Below are positions 1 through 7,659 of a stretch of DNA of 64,000 nt, piece after piece (the first letter of the stretch is position 1; the number at the start of each line of letters is the position of its first letter). A program made the translations under genes and the position numbers. This stretch comes from Herbiconiux gentiana (GTDB lineage Bacteria; Actinomycetota; Actinomycetes; Actinomycetales; Microbacteriaceae): the NCBI RefSeq assembly GCF_024978135.1, contig NZ_JANTEZ010000005.1, forward strand, positions 1-64,000, written 5' to 3'. The notes under the pieces are model-generated. The model saw nothing but the letters and a program-made list of their open reading frames with translations, had not been told where the DNA came from and made no database searches.

Positions 1-47
1 CGATCGTGCAGGCCGGGATCACGAAGCTCGCGGAGGAGGGTCACTGA
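1..47 (+). CDS. 3' end of an unknown gene (partial)
   Basis: The window opens inside a forward reading frame whose last 14 codons (positions 3-44) give a short helical C-terminus ending in EEGH before TGA at 45-47. A strong hairpin terminator follows 16 bases later, so this is the real end of a transcript. Too little remains to assign a family. Confidence 0.6.
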   Translation, partial: IVQAGITKLAEEGH

Positions 48-63
48 CCTTCCGCGCGTTCTG

Positions 64-111
64 ACGCAGAACGCCCCGCCCCTCTCGTCGAGGTGGCGGG
101 GCGTTCTGCGT
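64..111 (+). terminator. Strong intrinsic terminator-like hairpin
   Basis: Bases 64-80 and 95-111 are perfect 17-bp reverse complements around a 14-base loop. The stem core is AACGCCCCGCC / GGCGGGGCGTT. It sits directly after the stop codon at 47 and so should end that transcript. No long U tract follows, as is usual in high-GC actinobacteria. Confidence 0.8.
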
Positions 112-127
112 GTGGGGGGTGGGTTCT

Positions 128-258
128 GCGTGGCCGGCGCCGGCGGGTTCGGGTGAGTTCGCCGGGTCGGTGCCGGCGGGTTCGCCGGGCCCGCGCCGGT
201 GGTGCGCTGGGTCGATGTCAGCGGGTTCGCCGGGCCGGCGCCGGCGGGTTCGGCCCCG
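128..258. repeat. Degenerate GC-rich repeats downstream of the M23 gene
   Basis: The core GCCGGCGGGTTCG recurs with variants at about 140-152, 172-184 and 240-252, with a related GCGGGTTCGCCGGGCC block near 219-236. The region lies between the terminator at 64-111 and the stop of the reverse-strand M23 gene. It looks like slippage-prone non-coding DNA. Confidence 0.5.
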
Positions 259-272
259 CTAGCGCCGCCCGG

Positions 273-1640
273 TCAGAAGCCGACGAAGTTGCGGGGGTTC
301 TGCGAGACGCCGCCGACGCGGGTCTCGAAGTGCACGTGGCAGCCCGTCGAGGAGCCGGTGGTGCCGGCCCACGCGATGAGTTCGCCGACGCCCACGTCTT
401 GGCCGCGGCCCACGTTGAGCGAGCTGTTGTGGCCGTAGACGGTGGTGAGGCCGCCGCCGTGGTTGATGGTGACCGAGTAGCCGAGCCCGCCGTTGTAGCC
501 GGCCTGGCTCACGGTGCCGGTGGCCGCCGCGTAGACCGGCACGCCGCAGGTGCCGCCCGGCGCGACCAGATCGATGCCGGCGTGCAGCCGCCACTCGTGG
601 AAGATCGGGTGGAACCGCTGGCCCCACTCGTCGGACACCCGCCAGCTCGCCAGCGGACTCGTCCACCCGTCGACCGAGGCGATCGGGCCGCCCCCGCCGC
701 CGCCGTTCTTCGCGGCCTCCTCGGCGCGGCGGATCGCCTCCTGGCGGGCACGCTCCCGCGCCTCCTCCTCGAGGCGCTTGCGCTCGGCGACGCCGGCCTC
801 GTAGTCGGCGACCGTCTTCGCGGTGCTCTCCTGCAGCGCCTTCAGCTGCTCGTCGAGCACGATGCTCTGGGCCTCCTGCTCGGCGAGGGCGCCCTCGAGC
901 TGCGCCTGCGCCTCCTGCGCCTCGGCCAGCGCGGCCTCGGCGGCGTTCTTCAGACCCTCGAGCTCGGTGCGGGCGACGACGGCCTGGTCGGTGAGCGCCT
1001 TGGCGGTGTTGCGGTCTTGGGCGGCCTGCTCGTAGAGCCTGACGGTCTGCCCCGAGAGCTGACTCATCGCGCCGAGCCGGTAGAGCAGGTCGTCGGTGGA
1101 GTCGCCGCTGACGATGAGGTTGAGCGTGAGGTCGGTGCCGCCGGCTCGCGAGAGCTGGCTGATCAGCTGCCCGGCCTGGCCGTTGGACTCCTCGGCGCGC
1201 ACGGTGGCCTCGGCGGCCTGGCGGTCGAGCTCGTCGGCGCGGAAGGTGGCGGTGTCGTAGGCGTCTTGCGCCGCGGTGTACTCGTCGGCCTTCTGGGCGG
1301 CGAAGGCCTGGGCGGCCTCGACCTCGGTCTGCAGCTGGGCGACGATGCCCTGGATGCGCTCCACCTCGGCCTGCTTCGCCGACTCGCTGCCGCGGGCGGC
1401 CAGCACGTCCTCCCATGAGGGGTAGTCGATGGCCGACGCGGGCTCGACCCCGCGCAGCACCTCGACGCAGACGATCGCGAGCGCGAGCACGACGGCGGCG
1501 ACCCACGTGTGCACCGGCCGCCTCCCGCGGGCGCGCTCAGGGCGGCCCGCGGGCTGGGGCCGTTCTGCACGCTCGACGCGTTCGGCGTGCTCGGCGCCGG
1601 CGGCGCTGGTGGTCGGCGGGGTGGGGTCTGCGATGCTCAT
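273..1640 (-). CDS. M23 (LytM-type) endopeptidase with long coiled coil
   Basis: A 455-residue exported murein hydrolase. A Pro/Arg/Glu-rich cytoplasmic N-terminus is followed by one hydrophobic segment (about residues 45-63), a long Ala/Glu/Gln-rich coiled coil (about 75-310), a Gly-rich hinge and a C-terminal M23 domain. The zinc-site signatures are present: HxxxD (H353, D357) and HxH (H435, H437). Proteins of this build (EnvC/NlpD/RipA-like) cleave peptidoglycan crosslinks or activate amidases during division. It lies 88 bp downstream of a same-strand paralogue and is probably co-transcribed. No clear ribosome-binding site precedes the ATG at 1640. Confidence 0.85.
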   Translation of the reverse strand: MSIADPTPPTTSAAGAEHAERVERAERPQPAGRPERARGRRPVHTWVAAVVLALAIVCVEVLRGVEPASAIDYPSWEDVLAARGSESAKQAEVERIQGIVAQLQTEVEAAQAFAAQKADEYTAAQDAYDTATFRADELDRQAAEATVRAEESNGQAGQLISQLSRAGGTDLTLNLIVSGDSTDDLLYRLGAMSQLSGQTVRLYEQAAQDRNTAKALTDQAVVARTELEGLKNAAEAALAEAQEAQAQLEGALAEQEAQSIVLDEQLKALQESTAKTVADYEAGVAERKRLEEEARERARQEAIRRAEEAAKNGGGGGGPIASVDGWTSPLASWRVSDEWGQRFHPIFHEWRLHAGIDLVAPGGTCGVPVYAAATGTVSQAGYNGGLGYSVTINHGGGLTTVYGHNSSLNVGRGQDVGVGELIAWAGTTGSSTGCHVHFETRVGGVSQNPRNFVGF

Positions 1641-1728
1641 CGTCGGGTCTCGCTCAATCGTGGGGCGGGGCCGGTGTCGGCGCCGCTGCGGTCACGGTCA
1701 TGGTCATGGTCAGGGTCAGGTTCATGGT

Positions 1729-2982
1729 CTAGCCGAACTCGATGCCCTGCGCCGCCATGAAGGGGCGGGGGTTGATGGCGGTGCCGTTCTGCCGCACCTC
1801 GAAGTGCACGTGGCAGCCGGTCGAGTTGCCCGTGGTGCCGGCGTAGGCGATCGGCTGGCCGACGGAGACGTAGGTGCCGTTGCCGACGAGCAGGGTGGTG
1901 TTGTGGCCGTAGGCGGTGGCGATGCCGCCGCCGTGGTCGATCTGGATGAAGTTGCCATAGCCGCCGTTCCAGCCGGCGAAGTTCACGATGCCCTCGGCGG
2001 CCGCGTAGACGGTGGCCCCGCAGGTGCCGCCGTTGTAGACGAGGTCGATGCCCGAGTGCAGGCGGTACTCGCCCGAGACGGGGTTGACCCGCATGCCGTA
2101 CTCGTCGGACGAGAACGCCCCGGGGAACGGGCTCGCCCAGCCACTCGCCGCGATGAACGGCAGCGTCGAGAGCCCCGCCCGCGCCGCCTCGCGCGCGGCC
2201 TCGGCCCGGGCGTCGACGCCCTTCTGGTAGTCAGCCTCGGTGGCGGCCCGGTTCTCCTGCAGCACCTGCAGCTGGGCCTGGAGCTCGACCTGGTGGTCCT
2301 CCTGCTCCTGCAGCGCCACCTCGGCCTGCTGCTGGGCGGCGACCGCCTCGTCGCGCAGGCGCAGCGCCTCGTCGGCGAGGCCCTTCAGCTCGTCGCGGGC
2401 GACCTCGGCCTGCGCGGTGAGAGCGGTCGCCGTGTTGGTGTCTTGCCGCGCCTTCGCGTAGATCTGCGAGGTCTTCTCGGCCAGCTTCGACATGGCACTG
2501 AGCTGGTAGAGGAGGTCGTTCGAGAGCTGTTCGCCACCGACCAGCAGGTTGAGGCTGAGGTCGTTGCCACCCGTTCGCGCCAGTTGCGCGGCGAGTTGGC
2601 CGGCTTGACGGTTCGACGCCTCGGCGGTGGAACGCGCATCCGTCGCCTGCTGCTCGAGCTCGGCCGCCACGAAGTTCGCCGTGTCGTAGGACTCCTGCGC
2701 CGCCTGGTAGGCGGTGCCGCGCTCGGTGGCGAGCTGCTGCGCCGCCGAGACCTGGGCGTTCATCTCGGAGATGAGACCCTGGATGCGCGTGACCTCCTGG
2801 TCTTTCGCCTCGGTGTCGGCCTGGGCGTTCTTCACGTCGTCCCACGTGGGGTAGTCGTCGGCGAACGCCGGGGCCGCGCCCGCGCCGAACACCACGGCGG
2901 CCGCCACGGCGAGACCGGAGGCCGCGGCGACGGCGGCCAGGCGCAGGCGCGCTAGGCCGGTGGAGATCTGGTGGGTGCTCAT
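1729..2982 (-). CDS. M23 (LytM-type) endopeptidase, secreted paralogue
   Basis: 417 residues. An N-terminal signal peptide (hydrophobic run about 12-41 ending in Ala-rich AFA) is followed by a coiled coil (about 50-280) and an M23 peptidase domain with H309/D313 and H391/H393 as zinc ligands. The order of parts matches the next gene downstream, including a DYPTWDDV motif (YPSWEDV in the paralogue) just after the membrane segment, so the two arose by tandem duplication. The inferred role is remodelling of peptidoglycan outside the membrane. A TAGATT -10-like box lies 9 bases before the ATG. Confidence 0.88.
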   Translation of the reverse strand: MSTHQISTGLARLRLAAVAAASGLAVAAAVVFGAGAAPAFADDYPTWDDVKNAQADTEAKDQEVTRIQGLISEMNAQVSAAQQLATERGTAYQAAQESYDTANFVAAELEQQATDARSTAEASNRQAGQLAAQLARTGGNDLSLNLLVGGEQLSNDLLYQLSAMSKLAEKTSQIYAKARQDTNTATALTAQAEVARDELKGLADEALRLRDEAVAAQQQAEVALQEQEDHQVELQAQLQVLQENRAATEADYQKGVDARAEAAREAARAGLSTLPFIAASGWASPFPGAFSSDEYGMRVNPVSGEYRLHSGIDLVYNGGTCGATVYAAAEGIVNFAGWNGGYGNFIQIDHGGGIATAYGHNTTLLVGNGTYVSVGQPIAYAGTTGNSTGCHVHFEVRQNGTAINPRPFMAAQGIEFG

Positions 2983-3103
2983 GTCTCTGCGAATCTAACC
3001 TGTGGGCGGCTCGGGTGGTGGTTCATCCCGCCGCATGTGGACAAGTGGGCTCGATTGGCGACTGTGCCGGAGATGTGGCATACTCGACGAGTTGTCGCGC
3101 CGC

Positions 3104-3176
3104 GGCCCCATCGTTTAGCGGCCTAGGACGTCGCCCTTTCACGGCGGTAGCACGGGTTCGAATCCCGTTGGGGTCA
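3104..3176 (+). tRNA. tRNA-Glu (anticodon UUC)
   Basis: A full cloverleaf folds: acceptor GGCCCCA with TGGGGTC, anticodon stem TCGCC/GGCGG with loop CTTTCAC (anticodon TTC at 3138-3140), and T arm ACGGG-TTCGAAT-CCCGT. The discriminator base is A3176. CCA is not encoded. Confidence 0.95.
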
Positions 3177-3218
3177 CAAGCTCCAGTGCGAGAACACATA
3201 CAATAGGAACACAAGTAA

Positions 3219-3295
3219 GGCCCTGTAGCGCAGTTGGTTAGCGTGCCGCCCTGTCACGGCGGAGGTCGCGGGTTCAAGTCCCGTCAGGGTCGCCA
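3219..3295 (+). tRNA. tRNA-Asp (anticodon GUC), CCA encoded
   Basis: Acceptor GGCCCTG pairs with CAGGGTC, the anticodon GTC is at 3253-3255, and the T arm is GCGGG-TTCAAGT-CCCGT. Discriminator G3292 is followed by an encoded CCA. It lies 42 bp after tRNA-Glu and probably shares its transcript. Confidence 0.95.
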
Positions 3296-3302
3296 TGGCG
3301 TG

Positions 3303-3330
3303 AAAGCCCTTCCATTCGGGAGGGCTTTTC
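3303..3330 (+). terminator. Intrinsic terminator after tRNA-Asp
   Basis: AAAGCCCT (3303-3310) pairs with AGGGCTTT (3321-3328). Three further pairs extend the stem inward, leaving an ATTC loop, and TTTT follows. It separates tRNA-Glu/Asp from tRNA-Phe. Confidence 0.75.
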
Positions 3331-3357
3331 GCTAGAAGCGGCGCATTCCGCCGTTTC

Positions 3358-3430
3358 GGCTCTGTAGCTCAGTTGGTAGAGCGCACGACTGAAAATCGTG
3401 AGGTCACGGGATCGACGCCCGTCGGAGCCA
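3358..3430 (+). tRNA. tRNA-Phe (anticodon GAA)
   Basis: Acceptor GGCTCTG pairs with CGGAGCC, the anticodon loop CTGAAAA carries GAA, and the discriminator is A3430. No CCA is encoded. It is the third tRNA of the cluster and is followed by its own terminator. Confidence 0.95.
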
Positions 3431-3432
3431 CT

Positions 3433-3470
3433 GAAACCCTCGCCTAGCTTCTACATGGCGGGGGTTTCTT
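3433..3470 (+). terminator. Intrinsic terminator after tRNA-Phe
   Basis: GAAACCCTCGCC (3433-3444) pairs with GGCGGGGGTTTC (3457-3468) with one G-T pair, and the sequence then runs into TT. It follows the tRNA by two bases. Confidence 0.75.
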
Positions 3471-3532
3471 ACGTTTCCGGGCCGGGGGCGCCCTCTAGTG
3501 GACATGGCCGGATCAGGACACGCGATCGTCGA

Positions 3533-3538
3533 TACTCT
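3533..3538 (+). promoter_or_regulatory. Leaderless -10 box TACTCT
   Basis: TACTCT is followed by exactly six bases and then the ATG at 3545. No Shine-Dalgarno sequence is present. The spacing recurs at a dozen other genes in the window and supports the chosen start. Confidence 0.55.
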
Positions 3539-3544
3539 CGCCTC

Positions 3545-4033
3545 ATGCCCGAGCCGCGACCCCGCCAGATCAGCCGCCGCACCGTCGTCGGCACCGCCTG
3601 GGCTGCGCCCGTGCTCCTCGCGGCGGTGACCGCTCCGGCTGCGGCTGCGAGCGAGACGATGCCCACGCTGACCCTGACCGTGTCACCGCCGTACAAGGAC
3701 GGGAACACGACCTGGTTCGTGATCCGCGTGACGAATGACGGCACGACGGACATCCCCGGCGGGGCGCTCCTCGCGTACCTGCCGCTCACCGATGCGTCGT
3801 ACTGGTACAGCGGCTTCAGCGGCGAAGTGGCGTGGAACTACGGGCCCGACGATCCGACGGGCGAGAGCCTCACGTTCGCCTACGACCGGGCCGTACCCGC
3901 GGGCGACACGGCGGGAACGCTCCTGCTCATCTTGGGGAGGACCGACCCCGATCAGACCCCGGCGCCGGTCGCGACGCTGACCTTTAGCGCCCCCGGTTAC
4001 ACCTCCGCCTCGGCGGCGCTCCGGCTGGAGTGA
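3545..4033 (+). CDS. Secreted protein with Tat-like signal, unknown function
   Basis: 162 residues. The N-terminus has a twin-arginine-like motif (SRRTVVGTAWAAP) and an Ala-rich hydrophobic stretch ending about residue 38. This is a common leader in actinobacterial surface proteins. The mature part is rich in Thr, Gly and beta-forming residues and looks like a single beta-sandwich. I recognise no catalytic motif. The open frame extends upstream into tRNA-Phe, but the ATG at 3545 gives the proper signal peptide and has a -10 box at leaderless spacing. The gene stands alone. Confidence 0.65.
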   Translation: MPEPRPRQISRRTVVGTAWAAPVLLAAVTAPAAAASETMPTLTLTVSPPYKDGNTTWFVIRVTNDGTTDIPGGALLAYLPLTDASYWYSGFSGEVAWNYGPDDPTGESLTFAYDRAVPAGDTAGTLLLILGRTDPDQTPAPVATLTFSAPGYTSASAALRLE

Positions 4034-4115
4034 CGGAGCTGCCGCCCGTCGGCGGAAGGTGAACATCGGCTGAGGGGCCCTGGGGGCCGGCCGGGGGGCG
4101 TGGTCGACTCGGGTC

Positions 4116-4970
4116 ATGAGCGGATACGACCCGGAGTTCCTGCAGCTGGACGACGATGGCGACGACGGCGACAGCCGACGTGCGTTACCCATACCCGCCC
4201 CTCGCGGTCAAGCGCAGGCCGCGCGCATCCGCACCCTCGACTACACCCACTTCACCGTGCTGCTCGATGCCGGCCGACGCCTCGCGGCGGCCACCGCGGT
4301 GAACATCGACGGGGCCGCCCTGCTCGATCTCGGGCGCGGCGACGACTGGCACCTCGACGACCGGGTGCCCGCCGACGAGCAGGCCGGGCCCGAGCTCTAC
4401 GCCCGCAACGACCTCGACCGCGGGCATCTCGTTCGGCGGAGGGATCCGGTCTGGGGCGACGTCGAGATCGCGTCCGAGGCGAACTTCGACAGCTTCTGCT
4501 ACACCAACGCGGCACCGCAGGCAGCCGTCTTCAACCAGTCGATCGAGCTCTGGAACGGCCTCGAGGATCTCGTGTTGCAGTACGCGAGCGCCAACCGGCT
4601 GCGGCTGAGCGTCTTCACCGGGCCCGTGTTCGCCGACGACGACGAGCCGTACCGCGGGGTGCGCATTCCGACCCAGTTCTGGAAGGTCGCCGCCTGGGCG
4701 AGCGGTGGCCGGCTGCAGGCGAGCGGCTACCTGCTCGACCAGTCGCCGCAGCTCGGCGGCATCGACCTCGAGCAGACGGCGACGGATGCTCCGCCTCCGC
4801 TCGGGCCCTTCCGCACGTTCCAGCTGCCGGTCGCCGACCTCGACGAGCTGACCGGCCTCGACTTCAAGCCGCTCGTGGCGTCCGACGTGCTGGCGAGCAC
4901 GGTGCCGACGGCCGGCGTGCACCGCGAGCGGTGGATCGAGCTGACCGCCCCCGAGCACCTGCGCTGGTAG
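4116..4970 (+). CDS. DNA/RNA non-specific endonuclease family protein
   Basis: 284 residues related to the NucA / Serratia nuclease (Endonuclease_NS) family, which cleaves single- and double-stranded nucleic acids with one catalytic His and a bound Mg2+. The signature DRGH is present, with H104 as the expected general base, followed by NFDSFCYTNAAPQ, the usual metal-site neighbourhood. A Tyr/Phe-rich core continues to about residue 240. No signal peptide is visible: the N-terminus is acidic (LQLDDDGDDGD) and not hydrophobic. Most family members are secreted or mitochondrial, so this one may act in the cytoplasm or leave by another route. No immunity or inhibitor gene is evident beside it. Confidence 0.8.
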   Translation: MSGYDPEFLQLDDDGDDGDSRRALPIPAPRGQAQAARIRTLDYTHFTVLLDAGRRLAAATAVNIDGAALLDLGRGDDWHLDDRVPADEQAGPELYARNDLDRGHLVRRRDPVWGDVEIASEANFDSFCYTNAAPQAAVFNQSIELWNGLEDLVLQYASANRLRLSVFTGPVFADDDEPYRGVRIPTQFWKVAAWASGGRLQASGYLLDQSPQLGGIDLEQTATDAPPPLGPFRTFQLPVADLDELTGLDFKPLVASDVLASTVPTAGVHRERWIELTAPEHLRW

Positions 4971-5007
4971 CGACGCGCTCCCCGTGCCGGATGTCGGAGG
5001 GCGTCGC

Positions 5008-5013
5008 CATACT
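5008..5013 (+). promoter_or_regulatory. Leaderless -10 box CATACT
   Basis: CATACT, six bases, then ATG at 5020. There is no Shine-Dalgarno sequence. It is a slightly weaker match to TANNNT than the others. Confidence 0.4.
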
Positions 5014-5019
5014 GGGCGC

Positions 5020-6153
5020 ATGAGCAGACGCATGCCGGTCGAGCAGAGGGAGCTGCTGCAGCGGCGGCTGGGGTCGCAGTGGCTCACGGGCCGAGTTGCG
5101 GGCACTGAAGCGGGCGACGCCCCCGCACGCGTCGCCGCGACCGCGCGGCGGCTGCTCGCCACCCAGGCGCAGGACTTCGGGCAGGGCGTCTGGGCCCTCG
5201 GCGTGCGGGTGCCGGGCAGCACCCGCCGCGACGTGTTCGCCGCGCTCGACGCCGGGGCGGTCGTGCGGTCGTGGCCGATGCGCGGCACGCTCCACCTGAT
5301 CGACCCCGACGACCTGCGCGGGTTCCTCTCGCTCACCGCCCGCCGCACCGTCGCGGGTGCCGCCGCCCGTCATCGCGGGCTCGGCATCGACACCGCGACG
5401 GTCGACCGCGCGCGCGACGTCGCCACGGGCCTGCTCCACGGCGGCGGCCGCGCGACCCGGGAGCAGTTCACCGATGAACTCCAGAGCGCGGGGCTCGAAC
5501 CCGCCGGTCAGCGCGGTATGCACCTCATCTGGCTGCTCGCGCACGAGGGTCTGATCTGCTGGGGTCCGCTGGCCGAGGGCGGCACGCAGCAGGCGCTGGT
5601 GCTGCTCGACGAGTGGGCGCCGGCGACCCGCGAGTGGTCACCCGACTACGCGCACGACGAGTTGCTGCTGCGCTACGTGCGGGGGCACGGCCCGACCACG
5701 CTGAAGGACTTCTGCCACTGGAGCAAGCTGCTGGTCTCCGACGCCACGGCCGCCCTCGCGCGCATCCGGGATCGGCTGGAGGAGGTCGACCTGGGCGGCG
5801 CGAGGTACCTGGTCGAGGCGGGTTCCCGGGAAGGGGCCACGTCCCCGCAGCAGCTCGCCCTCCCCGGCTTCGACGAGTTCCTGCTCGGCTACCGCTCCCG
5901 CCAGCCCGCCCTCGCCGCCGAGTTCAGCGGCCGCGTGGTGCCGGGCGACAACGGCATGTTCCTGCCGATGCTCGTCTCGCGCGGTGCGATCGTCGGCACC
6001 TGGAGGCGCAGCATCACCGCCACCGCCGTCACCGTCACGCTCGACCCGTTCGAGCCGCTCACCGTCGCCGAGCAGAAGGGCGTCGAGCGCGCCGTGGCCG
6101 GGTACGCCGCGTTCCTCGAGCTCCCCCTCAAGCTGAAGAGCCGCGATGGCTGA
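5020..6153 (+). CDS. Winged-helix DNA-binding protein, AlkZ/YcaQ-like (HTH_42)
   Basis: 377 residues of the HTH_42 superfamily, which includes the DNA glycosylases AlkZ and YcaQ. These unhook bulky or crosslinked bases. A Gln-x-Gln catalytic motif is characteristic of the family, and Q49-A50-Q51 (LLATQAQDFGQG) fits it. Other family-like segments are WPMRGTLHLIDPDD and the late LLGYRSRQ. Start: ATG at 5020, with a -10 box at leaderless spacing; a GTG 36 bases upstream is in frame but less likely. The stop overlaps the next gene by 8 bases, so translation is coupled. Actual glycosylase activity is inferred, since many paralogues are untested. Confidence 0.75.
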   Translation: MSRRMPVEQRELLQRRLGSQWLTGRVAGTEAGDAPARVAATARRLLATQAQDFGQGVWALGVRVPGSTRRDVFAALDAGAVVRSWPMRGTLHLIDPDDLRGFLSLTARRTVAGAAARHRGLGIDTATVDRARDVATGLLHGGGRATREQFTDELQSAGLEPAGQRGMHLIWLLAHEGLICWGPLAEGGTQQALVLLDEWAPATREWSPDYAHDELLLRYVRGHGPTTLKDFCHWSKLLVSDATAALARIRDRLEEVDLGGARYLVEAGSREGATSPQQLALPGFDEFLLGYRSRQPALAAEFSGRVVPGDNGMFLPMLVSRGAIVGTWRRSITATAVTVTLDPFEPLTVAEQKGVERAVAGYAAFLELPLKLKSRDG

Positions 6154-6913
6154 CGACGTCGTCGCCCGCACCCGCCTGCGCGAGACCGGCGAGGAGGCCG
6201 TCATCCGCCGCGACCCGCTGATGGAGGGCGCGTTCGAGCTGGTCATCGGCGGCAGCCCGCAATCGCACGTCGACCTCGGCGACCCGGCCTCCCTCTTCCA
6301 CGACTACGTGCGCCGCATCGGGGCGGTCGTCGACCGGCTCCGGATGCCCGGCGAACCGATCACGGCCGTGCACCTCGGCGCCGGCGCCCTCACCCTCCCC
6401 CGCTACGTGCAGGCCACGCGCCCCGACTCCGAGCAGCACGTGATCGAGCTCGCCGAGGGGCTGGTGCCCTTCGTCACGGAGGTGCTGCCCCTCCCGCGCG
6501 GCACACGGCTCGCCGTGCATCCGGGAGACGCGGCCCGGGTTCTGCACGGCAGCGAACGGGTCACCCGAGCTGCCGACCTGGTGATCGCCGACCTCTACCA
6601 GGGCACCAGCACTCCCCCGCACCTGCGCACCCCGGGCTTCTACCGCGCGGCCTCCGAGCTGCTCGCGCCCGAGGGCGTGCTCGTCGTGAACGTCGCCGAC
6701 GACGACGGCGCCCCCGCCCTGCGGGCCCACCTCGAGGCGCTCGCCCCGGTCTTCCCGCACCTGGTGCTCTCGGGCCCGACGTCGGTGGTGACGGAGGCAC
6801 GGGCGGGCAACGGCGTCGTACTCGCCTCGGCGTCCCCCGCCCTGCTGGAGTGGCTTCCGGCGCTGCGGGCGGCCGGCCCGCACCCTGGAGCCGTGCATCC
6901 GGTGGGAGCATGA
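6146..6913 (+). CDS. Spermidine-synthase-like (SAM-fold) protein
   Basis: 255 residues with the Rossmann methyltransferase fold of polyamine aminopropyltransferases: motif I region AVHLGAGALTLPRY, an acidic residue about 20 further on (HVIELAEGL), and IADLYQGTSTP as the post-II motif. Actinobacteria carry many such short homologues annotated as spermidine synthase or fused MFS/spermidine synthase. Without the full set of substrate residues it may be an orphan methyltransferase. It overlaps the preceding AlkZ-like gene by 8 bases and is followed 28 bases later by an SRAP gene, which suggests one transcript. Confidence 0.65.
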   Translation: MADDVVARTRLRETGEEAVIRRDPLMEGAFELVIGGSPQSHVDLGDPASLFHDYVRRIGAVVDRLRMPGEPITAVHLGAGALTLPRYVQATRPDSEQHVIELAEGLVPFVTEVLPLPRGTRLAVHPGDAARVLHGSERVTRAADLVIADLYQGTSTPPHLRTPGFYRAASELLAPEGVLVVNVADDDGAPALRAHLEALAPVFPHLVLSGPTSVVTEARAGNGVVLASASPALLEWLPALRAAGPHPGAVHPVGA

Positions 6914-6941
6914 TGAACACGACGGAGAGGGAGGAGCGAGC

Positions 6942-7655
6942 ATGTGCGGACGGTTCGCGATGAGCGCCGAGACCGATGAGCTGATCGCCGAGTTCGTGGC
7001 GCGGGGCGGGCGCCTCGAGGACTGGCGCCCGTCGTACAACGTGGCGCCCACCGAGGAGTCGCCGATCGTGCGCGAACGCCTGATCGACGGCGAGCTCGTG
7101 CGCCAGCTCGACGCCGCGAGCTGGGGGCTGAAGCCGTCCTGGGCGAAGCCGGGTGGGCCGGCGCCGATCAACGCGCGGCTCGAGAGCGTCTCCACCAACG
7201 GGCTCTTCCGCAACGCCTTCGCCCAGCGCCGCTGCATCGTGCCGATGAACGGCTACTACGAGTGGGAGGCGACCGAGCACGGCAAGCAGCCGCACTACAT
7301 CCACGCCCCCGAGAGCGTGCTGGCGGCGGCCGGGCTCTACGAGGTGCGCAAGGTGGGCGAGGAGTGGTCGGTGTCGTTCACGATCATCACCCGCGAGGCC
7401 GCCGACGCCTCGGGCGAGGTGCACGACCGCATGCCGGTGTTCCTCACGCCCGACACCAGGGAGCACTGGGTCGAGCCGATGAAGCTCGAGAAGGCCGACG
7501 AGAAGGAGGAGCTGCTGGCGATGCTCGACCGCTCCTCGCTCGCGGTGGCGTCGACCATCACGACCTATCCGGTGTCGAAGCGGGTCAACAACGTGCGCGA
7601 CACCAGCGTGGCGAAAGACGACCCGACGCTGATCGAGCCCCTGACGGCGGCCTAG
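6942..7655 (+). CDS. SOS-response-associated (SRAP/HMCES/YedK-type) protein
   Basis: 237 residues. SRAP proteins form a covalent thiazolidine crosslink through Cys2 to abasic sites in single-stranded DNA. All hallmark residues are present: Cys2 at the mature N-terminus (MCGRFA), Asn in PSYNVAPT, Glu in GYYEW and His in VHDRMP. The length is normal for the family. A Shine-Dalgarno-like GGGAGGAG lies just before the ATG. With the AlkZ-like gene two positions upstream it makes a small base-damage repair neighbourhood. It ends four bases from the convergent LacI gene. Confidence 0.92.
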   Translation: MCGRFAMSAETDELIAEFVARGGRLEDWRPSYNVAPTEESPIVRERLIDGELVRQLDAASWGLKPSWAKPGGPAPINARLESVSTNGLFRNAFAQRRCIVPMNGYYEWEATEHGKQPHYIHAPESVLAAAGLYEVRKVGEEWSVSFTIITREAADASGEVHDRMPVFLTPDTREHWVEPMKLEKADEKEELLAMLDRSSLAVASTITTYPVSKRVNNVRDTSVAKDDPTLIEPLTAA

Positions 7656-7659
7656 CGGA

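Noticed and set aside
3023-3214. Reverse open frame over tRNA-Glu (contains GIRTRA)
   Set aside because: Well-known false protein made from antisense tRNA sequence.
4034-4115. Short CCGCC/GGCGG hairpin after the Tat-signal protein gene
   Set aside because: Stem of only five pairs in GC-rich DNA with no U run; too weak to call a terminator.
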